Shown here piece after piece: positions 15,490 through 25,130 of a DNA stretch of 64,000 bases. The notes below the pieces were generated by a model. The model had not been told where the DNA came from. It saw only the letters and a list, made by a program, of their open reading frames with translations, and ran no database searches. This DNA is from Planctomycetota bacterium (GTDB lineage Bacteria > Planctomycetota > Phycisphaerae > Phycisphaerales > UBA1924), in assembly GCA_014584315.1 (NCBI GenBank), contig JACTNA010000027.1, positions 1 to 64,000 on the forward strand, in the 5' to 3' direction. Position 1 is the stretch's first letter. Each line of letters begins with the position of its first letter. Position numbers and translations under genes: made by a program.

Positions 15490-17322
15490 TCAGTCGCAGG
15501 GCGTGTTGTAGAGGTTCAGGAAGGCGAGCACGTCGAGCGAGTTGAACATGGTGTCGCCGTTGAGGTCGGCCTTGGGGTTGTTGGACGTCCAGTCATTGAG
15601 GAAGGCGAGCACGTCCTGGGAGTTCACCGTGCCGTCCTGGTTCCAGTCGGCGTCGCAGAAGGACACGCTGAAACTCGAGATCCACGTCTGCCATCCCGAG
15701 GGGATCGGGTACTGGCCGACGATCCAGAAGGTGCGGTCGTTGGTGGGATCGACGGTGATGTCGAAGTAGTCGCCCCAGCGTCCGGACGTTCCGGTGTTGC
15801 CGATGGCGACCTGCTGCGTCGCGCCCATGGTCCCGGGAGGATCGCTCGGGGCGCGGCTGGTGATGCGGACGGCGGCGTGCGTGCTCGAGGACGACGCGGC
15901 CATCACCATGCCGACGTGCCCGTCCTTGTTCTCGTAGAGCGCGGGGAACCAGGTGTGGACGCCCGAGCCGCCGTCCACGTTTCCGCCCTGCACGTAGGAG
16001 ACGCTTCCGGACTGAGGCCAGTTGTTGGTGTTGAACTGGTACCAGCGGGCCATGTTCTTGCTGTTGGCGCGGATGCCGTGGCCGGTGTAAAGCCGTCCGT
16101 CGCGCCACATGACGTTGATGAGGCGTCCGTCGAGCACGTCGATGGAACCGCCGCCGAGGTTGGGCGCGCCGCCGGACGGGTACGAGAAGGAGGGCACGGT
16201 CACGTTCGTCGTGGAGAGGGTGGGTGACGAGTGCGGGTTGTTGATCGCCTGGATCTTGATCGAACTCGTGCTGTTCACCGAGGCGAAGAAGGGGCGGATG
16301 TTGTTCCCGAAGTGCTGGGCGACCTGCGCCGAGGCCGCGTTGCCGTCGCGCACGTCGGTGTATTGCGCGGGTTGCCCGGTCAGGAGCGGGGTCTTGTTGA
16401 AACTGCGGAACAGCACGCCCGCGAAGCCGCTACCGTTGCCCGAGAGACGGAAGAGGTTGCCGGTCACGTAGTAGCCGGTCTGGTCGTACCCGAAGCCGGG
16501 GTAGTCCACCCAGTACAGCGTTCCGTTGACGTTGATGCGAGAGTCCGTGCGGTACTTGTACCACGTGCCGTGCGGGTTCGAGTCGTCGGAGACGGCGATG
16601 TCGATCCAGGACTGGGTCGAGCCGTACACCTCGAGGGCGACGATCACGAACCGCTGCGAGTAGTGGTCGTAGAAGCACTTCGGATCGAAGGTGAAGTTCC
16701 CCCCGCCCACCGACTCGAAGAAGCCCGGGTTCCCCGTGGAGTCCAGGTTCGCGTAGAACTCGAGGTTGCCCTGCTTGTCGTAGAAGGCGACGGCCATGTT
16801 GACGGTCTCGACGATGTGGGTCGGGCCGACGGCGATGGTCGGGTCGGGCGGCGTCCAGGGCGTTTGCGTGATGGCGGGCCACAACTCATCGGGACTGGTC
16901 CGCACTTCGTCGAGCACGCCGCCGAGGGGGAGGTCGTTCGGCTCGCCGATGATCGGCGTCTTGTCGCGCGAGTGCGGCGGGAGCAGGTGCGTCACACGCC
17001 GCGGAGGCCCGTCGAACTCCGGGATGTTGATCTGCTGCGGAACCTTCCGTGTGTCGATGATCTCGACCGGCGCGGTCCCGACGCCGAACGAGCCTGGCTC
17101 CGTCAGGTCGACCGGGTCCTTGCCGACGATCAGGTGTGGGAAGCCGTACCCGGGCTGGTCGTAGCCCTCGGGCTGGGCCGCGCGCGGCGTCGGCCGCGGC
17201 TGCTCGCCGAGGCTCAACAAGGACGCCCGATCCCCGGACGACGAGCATCCCGACATCGCCATCGCGACGGCGAGTGCGCAGGCGGTTCCAACGAGCGACA
17301 CACGACAACGGTGCTTCGACAT
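15490..17322 (-). CDS. Secreted lipoprotein with GC-type dockerin tail
   Basis: About 610 residues from ATG 17322. The signal ends in lipobox-like MSGCSSS. The large middle domain (residues about 120-540) reads as a beta-propeller or exo-sialidase-like surface protein with repeated GNxxFY and VGPTHIVETVN segments; no catalytic set is clear. The C-terminus has two EF-hand-like dockerin repeats (DADWNQDGTVNSQDVLAFLN and ADLNGDTMFNSLDVLAFLN) ending in Cys, the GC-type dockerin tail of Phycisphaerae. An in-frame GTG further upstream would add 11 residues before the signal peptide and is rejected. Confidence 0.75.
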   Translation of the reverse strand: MSKHRCRVSLVGTACALAVAMAMSGCSSSGDRASLLSLGEQPRPTPRAAQPEGYDQPGYGFPHLIVGKDPVDLTEPGSFGVGTAPVEIIDTRKVPQQINIPEFDGPPRRVTHLLPPHSRDKTPIIGEPNDLPLGGVLDEVRTSPDELWPAITQTPWTPPDPTIAVGPTHIVETVNMAVAFYDKQGNLEFYANLDSTGNPGFFESVGGGNFTFDPKCFYDHYSQRFVIVALEVYGSTQSWIDIAVSDDSNPHGTWYKYRTDSRINVNGTLYWVDYPGFGYDQTGYYVTGNLFRLSGNGSGFAGVLFRSFNKTPLLTGQPAQYTDVRDGNAASAQVAQHFGNNIRPFFASVNSTSSIKIQAINNPHSSPTLSTTNVTVPSFSYPSGGAPNLGGGSIDVLDGRLINVMWRDGRLYTGHGIRANSKNMARWYQFNTNNWPQSGSVSYVQGGNVDGGSGVHTWFPALYENKDGHVGMVMAASSSSTHAAVRITSRAPSDPPGTMGATQQVAIGNTGTSGRWGDYFDITVDPTNDRTFWIVGQYPIPSGWQTWISSFSVSFCDADWNQDGTVNSQDVLAFLNDWTSNNPKADLNGDTMFNSLDVLAFLNLYNTPCD

Positions 17323-17564
17323 CACGATCACTCCTGGCACGGGCACGAGACCCACGGGCCGACACCGACCGCGCCCCTCGCGCCGATGCCGCCGAACTTC
17401 GCTTCGGCGTGCCCGGGGTGGTGTTCCATGAAACCACCCCGAACCTGCCGATCGGGGGCTATCCCCCGGGTCTCGACCCGAGAGGAATGCCGACCGTCGA
17501 TCAAGTCATACCATGTTCGTGACCAGCTTGCATGCGCATTTTCCCGTTTTACCCGGAGGCTGAC

Positions 17565-18146
17565 ATGGCCCAGACTCCCTCGACCATGCTTTCCCTCGGC
17601 ACGCTCGCGCCGGCCTTCACGCTCCAGGACGCGGTGGCAGGGCGAACGGTCTCGCTCGCGGACTTCGCCGGGCGGCCGCTGCTCGTCATGTTCATCTGCA
17701 ACCATTGCCCGTTCGTGAAGCACGTCCGGACGGAGTTGGCGAAGATCGGCCGTGAGTACGGGGAGCGCGGCGTCGGCATCGTCGCCATCTGCTCCAACGA
17801 CGCCGAGAAGCACCCCGACGACAGCCCCGCCAAGATGCGCGAGGAGGCCCGCGCCGCGGGGTACACATTCCCGTACCTCGTTGACGCCGCGCAGGACGTC
17901 GCCAAGCGCTACCGGGCCGCCTGCACGCCGGACTTCTTCCTCTTCGACAAGCAGCACCGGCTGGTCTATCGCGGCCAACTGGACGACAGCCGCCCGAGCA
18001 ACGGCATCCCCGTCACCGGGCGCGACCTTCGGGCCGCGCTGGAGGCCGTGCTCAAGGGCGAGTCCCCGGCCGCTGACCAGAAGCCCAGCATTGGGTGCAA
18101 CATCAAGTGGAAGCCGGGGAACGAGCCTGAGTACTTCCGGACGTGA
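17565..18146 (+). CDS. Thioredoxin-fold redoxin (AhpC/TSA-like)
   Basis: 193 residues. LAPAFTLQDAVAGRTVSLADF opens a redoxin domain; the active-site region is CNHCPFVKHV, a CxxC in the usual position, followed by GIVAICSNDAEKHPDD and the cis-Pro region ACTPDFFLFD. This is the cytoplasmic redoxin family often annotated as thioredoxin family protein. The tail carries IGCNIKWKPG, typical of the same family. ATG 17565 is chosen for its GGAGG at about 17554; an upstream in-frame ATG adds 11 residues. Substrate unknown. Confidence 0.8.
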   Translation: MAQTPSTMLSLGTLAPAFTLQDAVAGRTVSLADFAGRPLLVMFICNHCPFVKHVRTELAKIGREYGERGVGIVAICSNDAEKHPDDSPAKMREEARAAGYTFPYLVDAAQDVAKRYRAACTPDFFLFDKQHRLVYRGQLDDSRPSNGIPVTGRDLRAALEAVLKGESPAADQKPSIGCNIKWKPGNEPEYFRT

Positions 18147-18209
18147 CGCGGTGGGTCGGTGACTGACCCCGGGAGTTGGAGGCGAGCGAGCGCCGCGTAG
18201 GTGTGCGGC

Positions 18210-18803
18210 TCATCTGGTCGGCGAGACGCCCGCGTTCCAGTCCTCGATCGTGATCGCCCATCGCTCGTGGTCGGCCCACTGGCCGGCGATCTGAAGATAG
18301 CGCGGGGAGTAGCCCTCATAACGGAAGCCGACCCTGCGGGCGAGAGCCTTGGAAGGCTCGTTGTGGGGTTGGATGTTGGCCTCGACGCGGTGCAGGCCGA
18401 GCGTGCCGAAGGCGAATCGGACGGCGAGTCCGACCGCTTCGGCGCCGAATCCGCGGCGGCTGAACGGCTCGCCGATCCAGTAGCCGACGAAGCAGGACTG
18501 GAGCGGCCCGCGGAGGATGCCGCCGAGGGAGACCTGGCCGACGATCGTGCCGTCGGCGCGGAGGCAGGCGAGCATTCGCTGGCTGAGGTCGGTGTCGCAG
18601 GTGTCGAGCAGGCGTGCGAACTGTTCGTCGCCGAAGGCGTCGCCGCCGGGCGGCGGGAGGGGCTCCCACGGTTCGAGGAAAGCGCGGCTGGCTCGGCGGA
18701 GCGCGAGGAACGCCTCGCGGTCGCGGCGGTTGGGGTGGCGGAGGACCAGCCGCGGCCCGATGGCGAGCGTGTCGTAGGGGCGTGCGTGGGCCGGATCGTG
18801 CAT
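18210..18803 (-). CDS. GNAT acetyltransferase, RimJ/RimL-like
   Basis: 197 residues. LVLRHPNRRDREAFLALRRAS, then VSLGGILRG, VGYWIGEPFSRRGFGAEAV (acetyl-CoA binding loop) and LGLHRVEANIQPHNEPSKAL, then GFRYEGYSPRYLQIAGQWADH. This order fits RimJ-type N-acetyltransferases that modify ribosomal proteins or other N-termini. ATG at 18803; the start lies 5 bp after the stop of the upstream membrane-protein gene, suggesting an operon. A longer open frame exists upstream but lies inside that gene. Confidence 0.85.
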   Translation of the reverse strand: MHDPAHARPYDTLAIGPRLVLRHPNRRDREAFLALRRASRAFLEPWEPLPPPGGDAFGDEQFARLLDTCDTDLSQRMLACLRADGTIVGQVSLGGILRGPLQSCFVGYWIGEPFSRRGFGAEAVGLAVRFAFGTLGLHRVEANIQPHNEPSKALARRVGFRYEGYSPRYLQIAGQWADHERWAITIEDWNAGVSPTR

Positions 18804-18808
18804 GACGG

Positions 18809-19729
18809 TCAATAGGCGTATGGGTCCGCGTCGGGCCTGCCGAGAAACGCCCAGAGCGCGGCCGCGCCGGCAACGACCACGACCGGCACGGCGGCAGCGA
18901 GGAACGGCGCGAGTCCCTTGCGGCCCGCGAGCATCGGAAGCAGCGACACCGCGGCGGCGAACGGGGCGAGAGCGAGCACGATCAGCGGCCACGTCCGCGA
19001 GTTGGGGTTGAGGAACTGGGCGAGGAGACCGAGCGAAAGGAGCGCGGCCAGCACGAAGACCACGCCGCCGTGTTCGAGGGAGAGGCGCGGGCAGATCAGC
19101 CCGACGATGAGGGCGGCGCAGAGCAGGGCGAAGAGGCAGGCGGAGAACTGTGCGCCTGTGGCGTACGCTCCGAAATAGCAGACGGGAATGAAGGCCGCGG
19201 CGACGGGCAGGAGCACCACGGGCATCCGCCATCCCTGCTGACGGTGCGCCACGGCGTCGAGGGCGGCTGTGGCGGGCGCGAGCCAGGCCGCGCACGCTGC
19301 GGCAATCAGCGCGACCCTGGCCGCGCTCAGAGCGTGCGGCGTGAGGGGAGCAAGCAGGGCGAGAGTGATGAATGCGCCGAGGGCGAGCGTGAGCGGGTGG
19401 CGGACGAGATGCCCGGCCCACCGGAATCGCGCGGGGACGAGAGTCACGAGCGAGGTGAGCACGCCGATCGCGCCGCCTGCCGCGGCCGTCGTGTGGAATC
19501 GCATCGCTGAACTGGTGGGCCAGAGTTGCGGCTTGGTGTTGAAGCCGTAGTACGCGACGAGGAACGCCAGCGTGAAGACGACCGGGGCGGCCCAGAGCGG
19601 TCCGCGGGGTCGCGCATCGGACGGAGCAGGCCGGAAGATGACTTGCCAGAGCAGCCACGCCGCGAGGAGACCGACGCCGGTGATGAGTCCGGGGAAGACG
19701 GTCGTGAAGAGGAGGTCGCGGGTGGACAT
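18809..19729 (-). CDS. Multi-pass integral membrane protein
   Basis: 306 residues, about eight predicted membrane segments spread over the whole length (LLFTTVFPGLITGVGLLAAWLL at the N-terminus; VVVVAGAAALWAFL near the C-terminus). It is rich in Ala, Leu and Val with few charged residues and no motif I recognise. It precedes the RimJ-like gene by 5 bp. The function is unknown. Confidence 0.65.
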   Translation of the reverse strand: MSTRDLLFTTVFPGLITGVGLLAAWLLWQVIFRPAPSDARPRGPLWAAPVVFTLAFLVAYYGFNTKPQLWPTSSAMRFHTTAAAGGAIGVLTSLVTLVPARFRWAGHLVRHPLTLALGAFITLALLAPLTPHALSAARVALIAAACAAWLAPATAALDAVAHRQQGWRMPVVLLPVAAAFIPVCYFGAYATGAQFSACLFALLCAALIVGLICPRLSLEHGGVVFVLAALLSLGLLAQFLNPNSRTWPLIVLALAPFAAAVSLLPMLAGRKGLAPFLAAAVPVVVVAGAAALWAFLGRPDADPYAY

Positions 19730-19847
19730 GGCGAATCGCGGCGGCCGGGGTAAGCCGGACGCCGCGGGAGGAGGAATGCGGGCACGAGCGTCGGGGAAGC
19801 GGGTCGAAGGAAACCGGTGGGGGAGGCCGACGGTCGTGGAACGGGGA

Positions 19848-20492
19848 CTACTTCTGTGGAGCCTCGACGGCGACCTTGATGGTGACGTTGTTGCCCAGGC
19901 CGCCGGAGTCGGAGCCGTCGGGGGCCATGTAGTGGGTCATGTCGAAGTCGGAGCGCTTGATCTCGATGACGGCCTCGAAGGCGGCGATGGGCCGGTTGCG
20001 GAAGGTGCCGGTGCCGAGCCACTCGAACTTCGCCTCGACGGGCCTGGTCTTGCCGTGCAAGGAGAGGTCGCCCTTAAGGACGTAGTGGTTGCCTTCGACG
20101 TGCGTGATGGAGGTGGACTTGAAGTCGATCGTCGGGAACTGGACGGCGTTGAAGAAGTCGGCGTTGCGGAGGTGGTCGTCGCGCTGGCTGTTGCCGGTGT
20201 CGACGTTCTGGGTCTTGACCGAGAAGGCGAACTGGCCGGCCGAGGGGTTGTCGGGGTCGAAGGTGAACTCGCCGGTGAGGCCGTTGAACCGCCCGTAGAA
20301 GTTGGCGATGCCCGCGTGCTTGATGCGGAACACGACCGAGGAGTGGACGGGGTCCACGCCGTAGGCCGCGGCCTGCGCGGCGGGGGTCTCGACCGACGGC
20401 GCCAGCGTGGAACGCTCGTGGGCGGCGAAGCCCAGTGCGCCGGCGGCCAGCAGGAGCGCGACAGGAACAGCGGCGATCGTGCGGATACGCAT
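19848..20492 (-). CDS. YceI family periplasmic protein
   Basis: 214 residues. Signal peptide RTIAAVPVALLLAAGALGFAA, then a YceI lipocalin-like barrel: YGVDPVHSSVVFRIKHAGI, FYGRFNGLTGEFTFD, FFNAVQFPTIDFKSTSI, GDLSLHGKTRPV. YceI proteins bind isoprenoid-type lipids or polyprenols in the periplasm. ATG 20492 is preceded by GGAGGACCACC. It stands alone between the membrane-protein gene and yjbQ. Confidence 0.88.
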   Translation of the reverse strand: MRIRTIAAVPVALLLAAGALGFAAHERSTLAPSVETPAAQAAAYGVDPVHSSVVFRIKHAGIANFYGRFNGLTGEFTFDPDNPSAGQFAFSVKTQNVDTGNSQRDDHLRNADFFNAVQFPTIDFKSTSITHVEGNHYVLKGDLSLHGKTRPVEAKFEWLGTGTFRNRPIAAFEAVIEIKRSDFDMTHYMAPDGSDSGGLGNNVTIKVAVEAPQK

Positions 20493-20590
20493 GGTGGTGG
20501 TCCTCCGGAGGAACGCCCGCACGCGAGCGGCCCTACGGGGCCGGGCGACGGGCTTGCAGAAGCGTACCGCCGAGGCGGGCCGTCGGTTCG

Positions 20591-21007
20591 TCAGGACTGG
20601 CCAAGGACGGACACCACGACGCTGCGTCGGTGCGGGTCGCGGCGGTGCTCCCAGAGGAAGATGCCCTGCCATGTGCCGAGGGCGAGCCGACCGCCCACGA
20701 TCGGGATGCTGAGCGAGGTTTGCGTGAGGACGGCCCGGATGTGGCTCGGCATGTCATCGGGGCCTTCGGCCGTGTGCGTGTAGAGCGGGTCGCCCTCGGG
20801 GACGAGCCGGTCGAGCCATGCTTCGAGGTCGCGACGCGCGGACGGGTCGGCGTTCTCCTGAATGATGAGCGAGGCGGAGGTGTGGCGGATGAAGACGGTG
20901 CAGAGGCCGTCGCGGACTCCGGCGTCGGAGACGACGCGCTCGACCAGGCCGGTGATCTCGTGCAGCCCGCGGCGTGGGGTGGGGATGGTGAGTTCGGTCG
21001 TGGCCAC
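20591..21007 (-). CDS. YjbQ/UPF0047 family protein
   Basis: 138 residues. ITGLVERVVSDAGVRDGLCT, then FIRHTSASLIIQENAD, and the C-terminal LGTWQGIFLWEHR are the family's conserved segments, including the metal-binding-type histidines of RHTSA and LWEHR. Members are sometimes annotated as secondary thiamine-phosphate synthase because some complement thiE mutants; the physiological role is unclear. GTG start. Confidence 0.85.
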   Translation of the reverse strand: MATTELTIPTPRRGLHEITGLVERVVSDAGVRDGLCTVFIRHTSASLIIQENADPSARRDLEAWLDRLVPEGDPLYTHTAEGPDDMPSHIRAVLTQTSLSIPIVGGRLALGTWQGIFLWEHRRDPHRRSVVVSVLGQS

Positions 21008-21090
21008 GATCGGGGTCTCGGGGAATGGCGGCGATGCAGCTCAAGAAACGTGCCGCGAACTCGAGTGATCGCACGCTCGATCAGCCTGGA

Positions 21091-22266
21091 TCAGCCTTGC
21101 GTGCTCTCCGAGCCTCGCTCGGCCATGGCCCGGGCCATGGTGCCTTCGACCATGCCGGGCATCCAGAGTTCGGCGTGGTCCTGGCCGTCGCAGTGCTGGC
21201 GCATGAGCAGGTACAGGATGGTGCCGCCGGACCAGAAGTAACTGAGCGCGAAGGCCCAGACGAGCAGCAGTGGCAGGGCGGACCACGTGGCGACCATGCT
21301 GCGAGCCGTGGCGTTGGTCTTCGAGAGTCCCTCCTCGGTTGCGCCCCCGGTGACGATGGCGGTGCCGATCGGGCCGCTGAAGGCCGACGAGGCGGTGGCG
21401 GTGAACGAAACCGCGCCTTGCGCGATGACGCCGAGGACACCGACGAGCACACCCCCGACCAGGCCGAGGAGCGCGAGGTAGATGACCAGCCGAAGCGGGC
21501 GTGCGGCGACGTAGGCGAGCGAGCGCTGCACGGCGTCGATCGCGTCGGTGCCCTCGCAGGCGACGGCGGGGACGAGCATGGACGAGCCGAGCAGGTAGCC
21601 GGCAAAGAGCAGTACGGCGAGCGTGCCGAGGACGAGAAAGAGGCCGTAGAGCAGGCCGCCGAGCAGATTCAGCACTGGCACGCCCTGAAGGACGAAGAAC
21701 CCGCCGACGGCCATGACGAGCGCGAGGAGCGCAACGCCCATCCACGGGGCGAGGAGCGCCCCGGCGAGGGAGGCCCACCGCCTCACGGCGAAGGCGAGCG
21801 CCTCGGGCCACGACAGAACGACCCCCTGCGAGAACTCGCACGCGACCGAGCGGCTGATGGCTCCGCCGCCGATGGCCATGATGACGACGTACGGGATGGT
21901 GAGCACGACAAGCGCGACGGCGTGTTGGTCCCAGAGGGTGCGTGGGAGGTCGTAGAGGAGGACGCTGAAGCCGCTCAGGATGGCCTCGCCGTTCAGGGCG
22001 GAAATGCCGCTGAAGATCAGGCCGAAGCCGCGGAGTTTGAGCGCTGCGGCCGCCTCGACGAACGACTGGTCGGCGGACGACCAGAGGCTCGAGAGGCTTC
22101 CGACGAACCAGGCGGCGACGAGGGTGAAGAAGGCGAGTCCGAGGCGGCTCGGGCGCAGGGCGAGCGAGCCGGCGCGGAGGAGTTTGGGCCAGAGGAGGTC
22201 GTCGAGGAGGTCTGAGAGGGCGATCCGTCGTTCGAGTGCCTCGCCGCGGGGCGTCGCGTCCGACAT
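21091..22266 (-). CDS. Large multi-pass membrane protein
   Basis: 391 residues with six or more hydrophobic segments. Soluble N-terminus (residues 1-35), membrane pairs near 42-62, 100-150, 195-245 and 285-310, and a last helix near 345-365. ISRSVACEFSQGV and the long alanine-rich segments are not a known catalytic signature. I associate this architecture with conserved planctomycete membrane proteins. The ATG at 22266 has GGAAGGACGG upstream, and a TAGACG box lies 22 bp before it. It is divergent from lemA. Confidence 0.65.
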   Translation of the reverse strand: MSDATPRGEALERRIALSDLLDDLLWPKLLRAGSLALRPSRLGLAFFTLVAAWFVGSLSSLWSSADQSFVEAAAALKLRGFGLIFSGISALNGEAILSGFSVLLYDLPRTLWDQHAVALVVLTIPYVVIMAIGGGAISRSVACEFSQGVVLSWPEALAFAVRRWASLAGALLAPWMGVALLALVMAVGGFFVLQGVPVLNLLGGLLYGLFLVLGTLAVLLFAGYLLGSSMLVPAVACEGTDAIDAVQRSLAYVAARPLRLVIYLALLGLVGGVLVGVLGVIAQGAVSFTATASSAFSGPIGTAIVTGGATEEGLSKTNATARSMVATWSALPLLLVWAFALSYFWSGGTILYLLMRQHCDGQDHAELWMPGMVEGTMARAMAERGSESTQG

Positions 22267-22416
22267 CGCAGGCCGTCCTTCCCCCGCGTCTAGGCCCGGC
22301 GCGGGCCGCGGGGCAGGCGAATGGTACCAGAGGGCCGCAATCCGGGGGCGGGGTTCCTAACATGCCTGCGGGCGGGGCGACGGAGACCGCGCCCGACTCT
22401 CGCCGGGAGGTACGAC

Positions 22417-22995
22417 ATGGGGTGGATCGTCCTGCTCGCCGCCGCCGGGCTGTTCGTGATTGTGCTGCTCTGGTTCGTGGCGATGTACAACACGCTGGTG
22501 CGCCAGCGGGTGGACTGCGACAACGGCTGGTCGCAGATCGACGTGCAACTGAAGCGTCGCTACGACCTGATCCCGAACCTGGTCGAGACGGTCAAGGGCT
22601 ACGCGGCCCACGAGAAGGGGACGCTGGAGGCGGTGATCCAGGCGAGGCAGCAGGCGGTCTCGGTCGCCTCGGACGGGGCGCACGCGGCCGAGAAGGCGCT
22701 GGCCGAGAACGCCATCACGCAGGCGCTGGGTCGGCTGTTCGCGTTGAGCGAGGCCTACCCGCAACTCAAGGCGGACACGAACTTCCGGCAGTTGCAGGAG
22801 GAACTGGCGTCCACCGAGAACAAGGTCGGCTTCGCCCGCCAGCACTATAACGACTGCGTCGGGCGCTACGAGACCACGCGCCAGAGCTTCCCGACGAACA
22901 TCGTGGCCGGCACGTTCGCTTTCAAGCCCCGCGAGTACTTCCGCGTGGAGGCGAGCGCGGAGCGCGAGGCCCCGAAGGTCTCGTTCTCGAGCTGA
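22417..22995 (+). CDS. lemA: LemA family protein (first copy)
   Basis: 192 residues. N-terminal membrane helix (WIVLLAAAGLFVIVLLWFV), then the LemA alpha-helical domain with MYNTLVRQRV, DVQLKRRYDLIPNLVETVKG, and FPTNIVAGTFAFKPREYF. LemA is an inner-membrane protein of unknown activity often paired with HtpX-type proteases. ATG 22417 has GGGAGG upstream. Six bp separate it from the protease gene. A second LemA lies at 53684-54253. Confidence 0.88.
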   Translation: MGWIVLLAAAGLFVIVLLWFVAMYNTLVRQRVDCDNGWSQIDVQLKRRYDLIPNLVETVKGYAAHEKGTLEAVIQARQQAVSVASDGAHAAEKALAENAITQALGRLFALSEAYPQLKADTNFRQLQEELASTENKVGFARQHYNDCVGRYETTRQSFPTNIVAGTFAFKPREYFRVEASAEREAPKVSFSS

Positions 22996-23001
22996 TCCGC
23001 G

Positions 23002-24117
23002 ATGAGCCAGGCCGGCAATCCTCCGCGACCGCCCACGACGCCGGATGTGCCCCCGCCGCCCCCGCCGCGCCCGTCCGCGCTCGACCGGGCTGTTGCCAAC
23101 GCGACCGACACCGATCGCGCGATCCGCGACCGCATCAAGGCGTATCCGGGCACCACGACCTACATCGACCTCATCCGCAGGAACAAACGCGACAGCGTCA
23201 TGCTGATCCTGCTGATGCTGCTGCTCGGGGCGGCGGTGGGCGCGGCGATCGCGGCCGCGCTCGCCCTGTACGCCACCGGCGACGGCGCGAGCCTGCTGCC
23301 GTCGGTTGCGGTCGGCGCGGCCGCCGCGCTGGTCTTCGGCGGTCTGGGGGCGATCTGGTCCTGGTTCGGCGGAGCGAACGCGATCCTGCGGATGTCGGGG
23401 GCGATCCCGATCGGGCCGCGGGACGACCCGGAACTGTACAACGTCGTTGACGAGATGCGGATCGCGGCCGGCATCCCGATGCCGCGCGTCTACATCATCA
23501 ACGACTCGGCCCTGAACGCGTTCGCCACCGGGCGAGACCCTCAGCACGGGGTCGTGGCGATCACGCGGGGCCTGCGTGAGAAACTGCCGCGCGACGAACT
23601 CCAGGCCGTCATCGCGCACGAGATCGCGCACATCCGCCACCTCGACATCCGGTTCGCGATGCTGATGGCGACGATGGTGGGGCTGATCGTCTTCGCGTGC
23701 GACGCGTTCCTGCGGCTTGCCCTCCGGGGAGGAGCGCGCGGCGCGAGACGACCGTCGGGGGGCAAGAGCGGCGGTGCAGGAGTGCTGGTGCTGCTGGTCA
23801 TCGCCCTGGTGCTGGCGGTGGTCGCGCCGCTCTTCGCCCGGATCATCCAGATGGCGTACAGCCGCCAGCGCGAGTACCTCGCCGACGCGGGGGCAGTCGA
23901 ACTGACACGCAACCCCGAGGCGATGGCCAACGCTCTGCGCCGGCTGGGGGATGACGAGGAGCCGCTGGTGGACACCGCGAATCGGGGCACGGCCCACATG
24001 TACATCGTGAACCCGCTCCGGAAGGTCCGCAAGGCCCACGGCGAGGTGGAAACGCTCTTCTGCTCCCACCCGGCGATCAGCAAGCGGATCGCCCGGCTGC
24101 TGGCTCTGCTCCGATGA
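23002..24117 (+). CDS. htpX: HtpX-like M48 membrane metalloprotease
   Basis: 371 residues. Pro-rich cytoplasmic N-terminus, two membrane helices (about 66-90 and 98-120), then the peptidase domain with zinc motif HEIAHIRH (HExxH) and, after two further membrane segments near 228-245 and 255-280, the third ligand region SRQREYLADAGAVEL. The C-terminal FCSHPAISKRI is typical of HtpX. It degrades misfolded membrane proteins. It is directly coupled to lemA upstream and overlaps the next gene by 4 bp. Confidence 0.9.
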   Translation: MSQAGNPPRPPTTPDVPPPPPPRPSALDRAVANATDTDRAIRDRIKAYPGTTTYIDLIRRNKRDSVMLILLMLLLGAAVGAAIAAALALYATGDGASLLPSVAVGAAAALVFGGLGAIWSWFGGANAILRMSGAIPIGPRDDPELYNVVDEMRIAAGIPMPRVYIINDSALNAFATGRDPQHGVVAITRGLREKLPRDELQAVIAHEIAHIRHLDIRFAMLMATMVGLIVFACDAFLRLALRGGARGARRPSGGKSGGAGVLVLLVIALVLAVVAPLFARIIQMAYSRQREYLADAGAVELTRNPEAMANALRRLGDDEEPLVDTANRGTAHMYIVNPLRKVRKAHGEVETLFCSHPAISKRIARLLALLR

Positions 24118-25088
24118 CCATCCACCCCGCATCTTCCACCGAATCCGGCGTGGCGGTTGCCGAAGGCGTCCGGACCGGCCATCATCCGCCCATGCTCAAG
24201 GCCGTCTCGCGCTACCTGCCGCCGCTCGCCGCGCTCTTCGTGCTCGGTCCGATCGCGGCGTTTCTGGTGAACCTGCTCCGCGCGCCGGACGGCAGCCGGG
24301 ACGCCACGCTGCTGGTCGGTTCGTCGCCCGCGCTTGGCGTCATGGTGCTGCTCGGCGTGTTCGCGCTCGCGGCGCCTGCGGCCCTGCTGGCGACGCGCTT
24401 CCACGGGTGGCGATCGGGGATGTGGACAGCCGGCCTGACGCTGGCCCATGCGGCGTGGGCATCGGGTCCGGTGGACATGGTCATCCGGCGCGAGGCGTCG
24501 CCGGGCACGCTGACGATGTTCGCGATCGAGGGGTTGCTGGTCGGCGTGCTGAGCGCGGCGTTGGCGGCGGGTGTCTGGCTGGTCGCCGTCCGACGGTACG
24601 AGCGTTCGCACGACCCGCACGAGGCGCCGGACGCTGCGCCGCGACGCCCGCACCCGAAGAACGAACTGCTCCGGGCGGTCATGGCCCCTGGAGCGTTGGT
24701 GGGTGTCGGGGTGGCGGTGGTGGTCGGTGGTGGGGTGGCATGGCTGGTGGCGCAGGAGCCGCTCAAGGGACAGGCTGTCTTCGCGGCTATCTTCGCGGGG
24801 ATCGTCGGGGCCGGGTTCGGGCGGCTGGCGTCGTCGTACATCGACGATGCGGCCAACAGCCTGACGTTCTTCGTCGCGATCGCGCTCCTGGCTCTGGTCG
24901 CCCCGATCGCGGCCCGGTTCGTCCACGGCGACCAGTTGGTCGCGGACCTGTATGCGGGGCGGTACTTCGGGCCGGCCGCGCCGGTGGGGTTGGACTGGGC
25001 CGCGGGCGGGTTCCTCGGGATTCCGATCGGGGTCTCGTGGTTCGCGTCGCTCTTTGAACGCAGGCGGCAGGCGCGAGCGTCGGCCTAA
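24114..25088 (+). CDS. Multi-pass membrane protein downstream of htpX
   Basis: 324 residues from an ATG that overlaps the htpX stop (ATGA). Membrane segments lie near residues 35-58, 66-90, 95-115, 140-160, 198-220, 225-245, 255-280 and 295-315, separated by a charged cytoplasmic loop (about 160-195, RYERSHDPHEAPDAAPRR). No recognised family. The first 25 residues are not hydrophobic, so ATG 24192 is an alternative start. Coupling to lemA-htpX suggests a membrane quality-control link, which is inference only. Confidence 0.6.
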   Translation: MTIHPASSTESGVAVAEGVRTGHHPPMLKAVSRYLPPLAALFVLGPIAAFLVNLLRAPDGSRDATLLVGSSPALGVMVLLGVFALAAPAALLATRFHGWRSGMWTAGLTLAHAAWASGPVDMVIRREASPGTLTMFAIEGLLVGVLSAALAAGVWLVAVRRYERSHDPHEAPDAAPRRPHPKNELLRAVMAPGALVGVGVAVVVGGGVAWLVAQEPLKGQAVFAAIFAGIVGAGFGRLASSYIDDAANSLTFFVAIALLALVAPIAARFVHGDQLVADLYAGRYFGPAAPVGLDWAAGGFLGIPIGVSWFASLFERRRQARASA

Positions 25089-25130
25089 ACTCCCGCGGAG
25101 GGTCGGTTCGAGACCCTCTCCGGAGCAGCG